Assembly (NCBI GenBank): GCA_016292805.1
Contig: JAEDFM010000036.1
Span: 1-19,414 of the forward strand
DNA: 19,414 nucleotides
Reading direction: 5' to 3'
DNA from: Treponema sp.
GTDB lineage: Bacteria > Spirochaetota > Spirochaetia > Treponematales > Treponemataceae
The position numbers and the translations under genes are program-made. A model generated the notes under the pieces. That model did not search any database. It saw only the letters and a program-made list of their open reading frames with translations, and had not been told where the DNA came from. The first letter of the stretch is position 1. The number at the start of each line of letters is the position of its first letter. Below are positions 14,136 through 19,414 of this stretch, in pieces.

Positions 14136-14163
14136 TTGTTGTTTTTTATTATCCCGCTATTAT
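14136..14163 (+). promoter_or_regulatory. Putative promoter of the PQ-loop/SGNH gene
   Basis: TTGTTG (14136-14141) and TATTAT (14158-14163) are 16 bases apart. Transcription would start near 14170, giving a leader of about 40 bases. That leader contains GTTCAT-AACGA-ATGAAC (14164-14180, perfect 6-5-6 palindrome) and GGGG-ACAGA-CCCC (14183-14195), then the AAGGAG ribosome binding site. Confidence 0.4.
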
Positions 14164-14182
14164 GTTCATAACGAATGAACAG

Positions 14183-14195
14183 GGGGACAGACCCC
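14183..14195. repeat. GGGGACAGACCCC REP-like palindrome
   Basis: GGGG-ACAGA-CCCC forms a compact GC-rich stem in an AT-rich setting, directly before the AAGGAG ribosome binding site. The same core is, to my recollection, a frequent bacterial repetitive palindrome. In the mRNA it could form a hairpin right beside the ribosome binding site. Confidence 0.45.
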
Positions 14196-14211
14196 AAGGA
14201 GATAATTAAAA

Positions 14212-15180
14212 ATGAATTTAGCACATCTTTTTGAAGCTGGAATGTTGGTTTGCTTTGGCTTTTCCTGGCCATTGAATGTAATAAAGGCTTATAAGGCAAA
14301 AACTGCAAAAGGTACAAGTCTGGCTTTTATTATTTTAATCATTACAGGTTATGTGGCAGGAATTACAGCTAAGGTAATCAATCAGCAATTTAATTATGTA
14401 TTGGGTGTTTATTTTTTGAATCTTGCAATTGTAATGACAAATGTTCTTGTTTACATAAGAAATAAAGCCCTAGATAAGAAAGCAGCAGAAAAAGGTGCGC
14501 TTAAGATAAATAAAATTGATATAAAAGCAATGGCTGAAGCAAAGGAGGATGATATGCTTAACTATTCTAATTCTTTGGATGAAATAATTAATAAAACAGA
14601 AACAACTTATGAAGAAAAAAACAGTGTTCTTCTTTTGGGTGGAAAACTGGATAAAGAGATTCCAGTTGCACAGCTTTCTAAAGATTTTGACTTTAATTTC
14701 AATCTTTACAACAAAAGCCAGGAAGGTCTGTCCCTTAAGAACGCCTCGAAATATTTTGTAGATAAAATTGCACCTTTGTTCCCAGAAGGTCTTATTTTAC
14801 ACCTAGGCGAAGAAGATCTTTCCCTCTTTGCAAATGATTCAGATGCTTTTGATAACTATTATATGACATTAATCAGTCAGATTAAGGCCGTTTCTGCAAA
14901 CTGTCGCATTGCTTTGGTTTCAGTTTCAAATCCAGAAAAAAACAAAACAATTAATCTGATGAATGCCCATATTAAAGCCATAGCCAGTGCAGAAAAATGT
15001 GCTTATGTGAATATCGATAATGCTAAGCTGTGGAATCCGGAAGCAACAAAAGCTTCGTCAGATTTTGCATACAGCATGGGCCTGCGCATAAGAAAACCAT
15101 TAAGAGATGTTGCAGAAATATTATACAGCTATGCCTACAACAACATTGCTGTAAAAGAATTAGAAAACCTTGTTGGTTAA
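14212..15180 (+). CDS. PQ-loop/SemiSWEET-like membrane domain fused to degenerate SGNH-like domain
   Basis: This 322-residue protein has three membrane helices (about 7-26, 35-56, 62-84). The first ends in FSWPLNVIKAYKAKTAKGTS, the signature of a widespread PQ-loop family related to SemiSWEET sugar carriers. A charged linker (85-115) joins a cytosolic domain at about 125-315. That domain follows the order of SGNH/GDSL hydrolases: an opening strand NSVLLLGGKL where GDS is expected, LILHLGEEDLSLF where GxND is expected, a strand RIALVSVSNP, and NAHIKAIASAEKCAYVNI. The catalytic Ser, the block III Asn and the terminal D-x-x-H are all replaced, so it is probably not a hydrolase; this is inference from motif layout. 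AAGGAG starts it, and a strong terminator follows. Confidence 0.8.
   Translation: MNLAHLFEAGMLVCFGFSWPLNVIKAYKAKTAKGTSLAFIILIITGYVAGITAKVINQQFNYVLGVYFLNLAIVMTNVLVYIRNKALDKKAAEKGALKINKIDIKAMAEAKEDDMLNYSNSLDEIINKTETTYEEKNSVLLLGGKLDKEIPVAQLSKDFDFNFNLYNKSQEGLSLKNASKYFVDKIAPLFPEGLILHLGEEDLSLFANDSDAFDNYYMTLISQIKAVSANCRIALVSVSNPEKNKTINLMNAHIKAIASAEKCAYVNIDNAKLWNPEATKASSDFAYSMGLRIRKPLRDVAEILYSYAYNNIAVKELENLVG
14541..14556 (+). promoter_or_regulatory. Strong in-frame internal ribosome binding site and ATG
   Basis: AAGGAGGATGAT-ATG lies inside the PQ-loop/SGNH gene. AAGGAGG is a near-ideal Shine-Dalgarno with five-base spacing to ATG 14554-14556, which is in frame (Met115). Starting there would give a soluble 208-residue SGNH-like protein without the membrane domain. 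Lysine/glutamate codons can produce AAGGAGG by chance, so use of this site is unproven. Confidence 0.45.
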
Positions 15181-15208
15181 AGATAAATAAAAAAACTCAC
15201 CCTGTTTT

Positions 15209-15235
15209 CCTTCCGGTATTCCGGAAGGTTTTTTT
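15209..15235 (+). terminator. Intrinsic terminator after the PQ-loop/SGNH gene
   Basis: CCTTCCGG-TATT-CCGGAAGG followed by seven T residues: a perfect eight-base-pair GC-rich stem with a four-base loop and U tract, 29 bases after the stop codon. Confidence 0.95.
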
Positions 15236-15290
15236 GTGGCAATCATCGAATGATAGAGCTCTTGATTAGAATATAATCAGGAGTTTTTTT

Positions 15291-15509
15291 ATGCAATTAT
15301 CTGAAAACGAAATTGAATGTATTAAATTTTTTCCTAGAATGGAAAATTTATTGTCTATTTATCTTTTTGATTACTTTGAGATGAACATTTTCAGAAGAAC
15401 TGGTTTATCGAAAAAACAATTAGGAGATAATCCTAGAATAAACTATCAAACTCATGAAGTATTAATGAATGATAATATTAAAAATATAGGAAAAGAAATG
15501 AAATCATGA
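15291..15509 (+). CDS. Small hypothetical protein, 72 residues
   Basis: An ATG with AGGAG eight bases upstream opens MQLSENEIECIKFFPRMENL and ends KNIGKEMKS. The first half has a hydrophobic helix (LLSIYLFDYFEM), the rest is polar. No family is recognised. A TATAAT at 15272-15277 lies immediately before the ribosome binding site, so the two may be mutually exclusive unless transcription starts further upstream. It ends just where the IS66 relic begins, and may itself have been truncated by that insertion. Confidence 0.5.
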   Translation: MQLSENEIECIKFFPRMENLLSIYLFDYFEMNIFRRTGLSKKQLGDNPRINYQTHEVLMNDNIKNIGKEMKS

Positions 15510-15753
15510 ACGCATAAAGTTAAGTGGGGCTGTATTCCTGTTCTGTAACAAACGTAGGAATATCTTAAAAGTAATATGGTAGGATAAAACCGGATTCTGG
15601 ACAGTGCAAAAGAAACTTGAAAAGCATAGATGGCCATGGCCAGAAAACAAAGAATCTGTAAATGAAATTAATTCAAGTCAGATGGCAATGCTTTTAACCG
15701 GAATTGACTTTACACAGATGCATGAAGAACTTCATTTCGAGAAATTTGCGTGA
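15502..15753 (+). pseudogene. IS66-family TnpB (ORF2) remnant
   Basis: One frame reads KLSGAVFLFCNKRRNILKVI, then W followed by a TAG (15580-15582) where the family has W/Y-D, then DKTGFWTVQKKLEKHRWPWP and on to a TGA at 15751. This matches the IS66 accessory protein TnpB (typical ...GSLFVFCNRRR..LKVLYWD..GFWLYYKRLE...WP). The N-terminus is missing, there is a nonsense codon, and no TnpA or DDE TnpC is present. No terminal inverted repeats were found. It is a dead scar. Confidence 0.85.
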
Positions 15754-15843
15754 TATAATAAAATAATCAAACAAACAGGGAGTGATTTGAATATTCCTTT
15801 ATTATAAAAAATGATTTATATTAAATAATGCAGGAGGTTATAA

Positions 15844-16101
15844 ATGCCAGAGTTAAAACGATTAGATGGTATTGTGATATATCTGATGATTAATGACATT
15901 AAGCATCAGAATAAACCACATGTTCATGTTTTTTATGGGGAATTTAGAGCTTCGGTTGCAATCGATGGAACTCTATTAGCTGGCGAACTTCCTGCAAAGC
16001 AGTTGAAAACTGTACAAGAATGGTTAAATCAAAATGAAGAAAAAGCTTATGATGCCTGGAATTTAGCTGTTCAGAATAAGCACTTTGATAAAATTGACTA
16101 A
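15844..16101 (+). CDS. DUF4160 family protein
   Basis: This 85-residue protein matches DUF4160: an N-terminal MPELKRLDGIVIYLMIND, the family's PHVHVFYGE core (PH.HV.YGE), a strand with AIDGTLLAGELP, and a C-terminal helix around QEWLNQNEEKAYDAWNLA. AGGAGG lies six bases upstream of the ATG. It is followed 13 bases later by a DUF2442 gene, an arrangement repeated in many bacteria and proposed to be a toxin-antitoxin-like or accessory pair. The biochemical role is unknown. The upstream DNA is an IS66 relic, which fits an accessory locus. Confidence 0.9.
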   Translation: MPELKRLDGIVIYLMINDIKHQNKPHVHVFYGEFRASVAIDGTLLAGELPAKQLKTVQEWLNQNEEKAYDAWNLAVQNKHFDKID

Positions 16102-16114
16102 TAGGAGGCACATT

Positions 16115-16417
16115 ATGCATGAAGAAAACGGAATAGTATATTCAGATAATCCAGAAGTTATGCTTACAGTGTTAGAAATTAAACATATGTATAGTGGTGT
16201 TTATTTGATTAAGTTCTCAAATAATGAAATTCGCCTTTTTGATTCAACTGTTTTAGTAGGGGAAGTTTTTGAACCTTTAAAACGGCCCGAAATATATGAG
16301 AATCCAAAATTAGAATTCGGAATTGTAACTTGGGATAATGGACAAATTGATTGTTCCCCTGATTACATGTTTGAACATAGCTTCGAATATAATACTTCAG
16401 AAATAGTGGTAGCATAG
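16115..16417 (+). CDS. DUF2442 family protein
   Basis: From the ATG at 16115, chosen because AGGAGG sits seven bases upstream, this is a 100-residue protein. A longer in-frame start at 16085 lies inside the previous gene. It has the DUF2442 layout: LEIKHMYSGVYLIKFSNNEIRLFD (about residues 17-40; strand-turn-strand), VGEVFEPLKRPEIYENPKLE, then GIVTWDNGQIDCSPDYMF (W-x-N-G-x-D-x-x-P-x-x-x). Its partner is the upstream DUF4160. The molecular function is not established. Confidence 0.88.
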   Translation: MHEENGIVYSDNPEVMLTVLEIKHMYSGVYLIKFSNNEIRLFDSTVLVGEVFEPLKRPEIYENPKLEFGIVTWDNGQIDCSPDYMFEHSFEYNTSEIVVA

Positions 16418-16518
16418 TTTTATTCCCCATATCAATACGAATTGATTTAAATAAGGTCCAATTTTCAATTTATAAATTGTACAATAATTATAAAATAACT
16501 TTACTAAAAAAATATTTT

Positions 16519-16551
16519 TTGGTCATCAAAACTAAAGTTTATTATTATATT
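16519..16551 (+). promoter_or_regulatory. Promoter abutting the prepilin peptidase start
   Basis: TTGGTC (16519-16524) and TATTAT (16543-16548) are 18 bases apart; an alternative -10, TATATT, is at 16546-16551. The ATG at 16558 leaves six to nine bases, so the leader is zero to three bases. There is no Shine-Dalgarno. The preceding gap holds only an AT-rich palindrome, CAATTTATAAATTG (16466-16479). Confidence 0.45.
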
Positions 16552-16557
16552 TAAAGA

Positions 16558-16995
16558 ATGCATTTATATTTTATTATCCTGCTGGGGATTATCATCATAT
16601 TTTCCGCGCTATGTTCAGTTCAAGATTTTAGAACTATGATGATAAATAATTATTCTTTGTGGGCTGCATGTTTTTCAGCATTAATCTGCCATTTAATATT
16701 TAATAGAACTGGAATGTGGGTATATGTCCTTTCTAGTATGATTTTTGGAACTTTCTACTATATAATACGCTTTATATCAAAAAAGAAACTGGGAATAGGT
16801 GATGTTTATTTTGGATTTTTTCAGGGGTTATGTATTCCATTAAAATTATTTCCAGTTTGTACAGCAATTGAAATTATTCTTGTTCTATTGGTTGTTAACA
16901 AAAAATTAGGTAGAAAACAATTTCCTTTTGTTCCTTTTATGTCTGTCGGCCTTTTAATTTCCTATATTATCTCGTATAATTACTACATTAATTAG
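16558..16995 (+). CDS. A24-type prepilin peptidase-like membrane protein
   Basis: This 145-residue membrane aspartyl protease has the two family aspartates: D23 in SVQDFRTMMINN and D82 in the GxGD motif LGIGDVYFG. About five to six hydrophobic helices fit a minimal TadV/CpaA-like peptidase that lacks the N-terminal zinc/methylase domain of full PilD. It should cut type IV-pilin-like leader peptides at the membrane. No pilin, ATPase or secretin gene is in the window, so its substrate is elsewhere. A promoter abuts the ATG and no Shine-Dalgarno is present. Confidence 0.85.
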   Translation: MHLYFIILLGIIIIFSALCSVQDFRTMMINNYSLWAACFSALICHLIFNRTGMWVYVLSSMIFGTFYYIIRFISKKKLGIGDVYFGFFQGLCIPLKLFPVCTAIEIILVLLVVNKKLGRKQFPFVPFMSVGLLISYIISYNYYIN

Positions 16996-17038
16996 GTATC
17001 AGAAGATATCTTATTCAACAGAAGTTGAAGGTTTACAT

Positions 17039-17449
17039 ATGAATATTTTGGTTATTGATGCGCAGGGCGGTGGTATAGGTAAAGCTGCTGTTTCTTCGCT
17101 GAAGGCTGCCTTTCCTGATGCGGAAATTGTTGCGGTTGGCACAAACACCGTTGCTACTTCTTCTATGTTAAAAGCTGGTGCAGATCATGCCGCTACTGGG
17201 GAAAACTCGGTTATTGTATGTTCTAAAGATGCTGACTTTATTGTTGGTCCAGTAGGCATTGTTATTGCAGATGCAATGTATGGAGAGATTACTCCAAAAA
17301 TGGCTACAGCAATTGGACAAAGTAAAGCTGATCGAATATTAATACCAATTTATCATTGTAAGAATACAGTGGTTGGCGTTCAGTCCTATCAGATTGACAG
17401 TTTAATTCAGGCTGTTATTGAAGAGATAAAATCTAGAACTTCCAACTAA
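17039..17449 (+). CDS. DUF3842 family protein
   Basis: This 136-residue protein starts with a Rossmann-like MNILVIDAQGGGIGKAAV (glycine-rich loop G-G-G-I-G-K), followed by VAVGTNTVATSSMLKAGAD, IVGPVGIVIADAMYGEITP and ILIPIYHCKNTVVGV. These are the conserved blocks of DUF3842. The glycine-rich loop suggests nucleotide binding, but no activity is established. It is cytosolic. GAAGG lies nine bases upstream of the ATG. It lies 95 bases before cbiM on the same strand, with a terminator-like hairpin between, so it may have a metal- or cofactor-related role. That link is from context only. Confidence 0.9.
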   Translation: MNILVIDAQGGGIGKAAVSSLKAAFPDAEIVAVGTNTVATSSMLKAGADHAATGENSVIVCSKDADFIVGPVGIVIADAMYGEITPKMATAIGQSKADRILIPIYHCKNTVVGVQSYQIDSLIQAVIEEIKSRTSN

Positions 17450-17486
17450 AATAACAACTTAAAAATAATAAGAAACATATATCAAG

Positions 17487-17529
17487 AAGGTATATTGCCG
17501 TTCAGAAGAATGGGGATATACCTTTTTTT
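17487..17529 (+). terminator. Terminator or attenuator between DUF3842 and cbiM
   Basis: AAGGTATAT (17487-17495) pairs with ATATACCTT (17516-17524); an inner stem CCGTTC/GAATGG (17498-17503 with 17508-17513, one G-U) extends the hairpin, and seven T residues run to 17529. The GGAG ribosome binding site of cbiM follows three bases later. It would end DUF3842 transcripts, or attenuate read-through into cbiM. Confidence 0.8.
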
Positions 17530-17544
17530 ATGGAGTAATATTTT

Positions 17545-18567
17545 ATGCACATTCCTGAAAACTATTTATCCCCAGTCACATGCGCAATTTTAACTGGTGC
17601 AATGATTCCTGTTTGGATTCATGCTTCTAAAAAAGTAAAAGAAGAATTGTCAAAAGAAAAAATAGCTATGATTGGAGTTGGAGCCGCTTTCTCTTTTATT
17701 GGTATGATGTTCAATGTACCGCTCCCAGGAGGAACTACTGGTCATGCTGTTGGCGGAACTTTAATTGCAACTGTGCTTGGTCCAAACGCAGCTTGTCTTG
17801 CCGTATCTGTAGCTTTGCTGCTTCAGGCATTGCTTTTTGGTGACGGAGGAATTCTTTCTTTTGGTGCCAACTGTTTTAACATGGCCTTTGCTATGCCTTA
17901 TTTAGGCTATTTCATTTACAAATTAATTCTAAAAGCTTTATCTAAAGAAAATGAACCAAAACTCACTTACAGACTTATTGGTGCTGGAATTGGTTCTTAT
18001 GCTGGTATAAATATTGCAGCTTTACTTGCAGCATTTGAATTTGGAATTCAACCATACTTGTTTCATAACGCAGCTGGTCAAGCATTATACTGTCCTTATG
18101 GTTTGAATATTGCAATTCCAGCTATGATGATTGGTCATCTTACGATTTTTGGTCTTGCAGAAGTTGTTTTTACAGTTGCAGTATTAGCATTTATTTGTAA
18201 AATGGCACCTTCATTGATGAAGTCTGAATCAGAAATTAAAGCTGGTAAAAAAGATTTACTGCCAGTAGGAATACTTCTTGCAATTTTAGTTGCTCTTGTT
18301 CCTCTTGGACTTTTAGCTGAAGGTACTGCCTGGGGTGAATGGGGTGCAGATGAAATTGCCACAATAGAAAATAACGGCATAGCACTTGGTTACACTCCAA
18401 GCGGACTTGAAAACGGCTGGTCTTTAGAATCCTTGATTCCTGATTATAACATCGGTGGAGTTCCAGAGGTTCTTGGATACATTCTGTCTGCAGTAATAGG
18501 AATTGCGATTCTTGTAATTATTTTCCGCTTACTTAGTTCATTAAAGAAAGCTCCTGATAGAAAATAA
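17545..18567 (+). CDS. cbiM: ECF-type cobalt/nickel transporter substrate component, CbiM with extra C-terminal domain
   Basis: This 340-residue integral membrane protein is the metal-binding core of an energy-coupling-factor importer. The N-terminus MHIPENYLSP carries His2, which together with the free amino group coordinates Co2+ or Ni2+ in the family. FNVPLPGGTTGHAVGG (residues 53-68) and FGDGGILSFGANCFNMA are conserved CbiM/NikM blocks. Seven or so helices are followed by a C-terminal extension (about 235-340) with two more helices and AEGTAWGEWGADE between them, resembling a fused CbiN/NikN. GGAG lies upstream of the ATG. cbiQ follows four bases after the stop. Cobalt versus nickel cannot be decided from the sequence. 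Confidence 0.93.
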   Translation: MHIPENYLSPVTCAILTGAMIPVWIHASKKVKEELSKEKIAMIGVGAAFSFIGMMFNVPLPGGTTGHAVGGTLIATVLGPNAACLAVSVALLLQALLFGDGGILSFGANCFNMAFAMPYLGYFIYKLILKALSKENEPKLTYRLIGAGIGSYAGINIAALLAAFEFGIQPYLFHNAAGQALYCPYGLNIAIPAMMIGHLTIFGLAEVVFTVAVLAFICKMAPSLMKSESEIKAGKKDLLPVGILLAILVALVPLGLLAEGTAWGEWGADEIATIENNGIALGYTPSGLENGWSLESLIPDYNIGGVPEVLGYILSAVIGIAILVIIFRLLSSLKKAPDRK

Positions 18568-18571
18568 TCAG

Positions 18572-19369
18572 ATGACACAGAAAAACGATTTTCAGATTCC
18601 TGAATGGATGAAGCAACAGAACGATTATTCTCCTGCAAAAGATAAAGATGGTTTTATAACCAGAACTATGCTTAGTTTATTAAAGCTTTTCAGACACTTT
18701 CAGATAGAAAAAAATGAAAACCTTTCTCAGGCAGGTGCTGGTTTTAGAACTCTCTTTGTATTGGGGATTATTTTTCTTACAGCTTTGTCTCATAATCTGT
18801 TTTTCTGTGGAACTGTTGCTGCCGGTTTTTTACTGGTTTTAAGTTTTTCAAAAATTGAAATCTTAAAAAAGGTTTTGGCTACTGCAATTACGGCAGCTTT
18901 ATTTACAGTATTAATAATGCTGCCATCTTTCTTCCTGTATAAATCTATGGCGGTTATAACAATTACTGGAAAAGTATTTTTATCTACAGGCTTACTTTCA
19001 TTATTTGCACTTACAACACCATGGAACAAAATTACTTCAGCCTTAAGCTTTATAAAAATTCCAGGATTCATTGTTTTTATTCTGGATTTAACTATTCATT
19101 ACATTTTAATTTTAGGAAATGTTGCTTACGAAATGCTTTTTGCATTAAAGGTTCGTAGTGTTGGTAAAAACAAAAATAAGAGGGGAAGTTTTTCTGGCAT
19201 ATTAGGCTCCGTGTTTCTAAAATCAATTGCAGTTACGCAGGAAACACAACAGGCGATGGAATGCAGACTTTTTAATGGCACTTACTATCACATTGGAACA
19301 AAATTCAATATAAAAGATTTTTTACCACTTATTGTGTTGATTCTTTATATTGTTCTATTTATTTTGTAA
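18572..19369 (+). CDS. cbiQ: ECF transporter T component CbiQ
   Basis: This 265-residue membrane protein couples the CbiM S-unit to the ATPase. It has a hydrophilic N-terminal region (1-60), then four to five helices. The cytoplasmic coupling motifs of the CbiQ family appear as ALKVRSVG (A-x-R-S/G, about residue 190) and MECRLFNGTY (about residue 228). It starts four bases after cbiM without a strong ribosome binding site, so translational coupling is likely. The matching ATPase (cbiO) is expected just beyond the window's right edge. The remaining 45 bases hold a small AGTTG-TTTCAA-CAACT hairpin (19376-19391) and no start codon that I can support. Confidence 0.93.
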   Translation: MTQKNDFQIPEWMKQQNDYSPAKDKDGFITRTMLSLLKLFRHFQIEKNENLSQAGAGFRTLFVLGIIFLTALSHNLFFCGTVAAGFLLVLSFSKIEILKKVLATAITAALFTVLIMLPSFFLYKSMAVITITGKVFLSTGLLSLFALTTPWNKITSALSFIKIPGFIVFILDLTIHYILILGNVAYEMLFALKVRSVGKNKNKRGSFSGILGSVFLKSIAVTQETQQAMECRLFNGTYYHIGTKFNIKDFLPLIVLILYIVLFIL

Positions 19370-19414
19370 ACCGCAAGTTGTTTCAACAACTGAGGATTTA
19401 CAAAACGTTCGCGC

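Noticed and set aside
14111..14317. Antisense ORF across the start of the PQ-loop gene
   Set aside because: It overlaps the promoter and the well-supported forward gene and has no motifs or ribosome binding site.

Overview
The window is AT-rich bacterial DNA that most resembles an anaerobic, host-associated Treponema (Spirochaetota). This is an inference from gene style: a class III anaerobic ribonucleotide reductase under an NrdR box, an intracellular GH51 arabinofuranosidase, a bacteriohemerythrin, short AT-rich spacers, and a GC-rich multi-hairpin element of a kind I associate with treponemes. No rRNA, tRNA, CRISPR array or intact mobile element was seen.

Layout. 1-972 (+): tail of a membrane permease, a small CXXC thioredoxin-like protein, then a bacteriohemerythrin. 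1042-3259 (-): a decayed remnant of an EF-G/TetM-type GTPase just downstream of a GH51 alpha-L-arabinofuranosidase. 3499-5089: a tiny reverse ORF divergent from a MATE exporter, with palindromes between them. 5166-6065 (+): three small unrecognised genes; the first carries a GGARKGAG motif, and a ~40-bp sequence recurs at the heads of the first two. 6106-8863 (-): nrdD-nrdG separated by a GC-rich hairpin cluster. 8864-9527: nrdD control region, helically phased GAATT motifs, and a broken gene with an N-terminal membrane segment. 9528-12007 (-): thiM-thiE-thiD behind a TPP riboswitch. 12068-14020 (-): a CitA/CitB-type two-component pair. 14212-15180 (+): a PQ-loop/SemiSWEET-like membrane domain fused to a degenerate SGNH-hydrolase-like domain. 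15291-16417 (+): a small ORF, an IS66 TnpB relic, and a DUF4160-DUF2442 pair. 16558-16995: a short A24 prepilin-peptidase-like protein. 17039-19369 (+): DUF3842, then CbiM and CbiQ of an ECF cobalt/nickel importer whose ATPase should lie just beyond the window.

How the genes work together. The thiamine genes form a salvage unit: ThiM phosphorylates hydroxyethylthiazole, ThiD phosphorylates HMP, and ThiE joins the products, with TPP feedback through the riboswitch. NrdD/NrdG supply dNTPs without oxygen and are predicted to be repressed by NrdR. CbiM/CbiQ import cobalt or nickel.

The most interesting items are: the PQ-loop/SGNH-like fusion with a near-perfect internal ribosome binding site; a recurring arrangement in which a -10 element lies only 6-10 nt before the start codon and no Shine-Dalgarno is present, suggesting leaderless mRNAs; the duplicated sequence at the heads of two small genes; and the nrdD-nrdG hairpin cluster.
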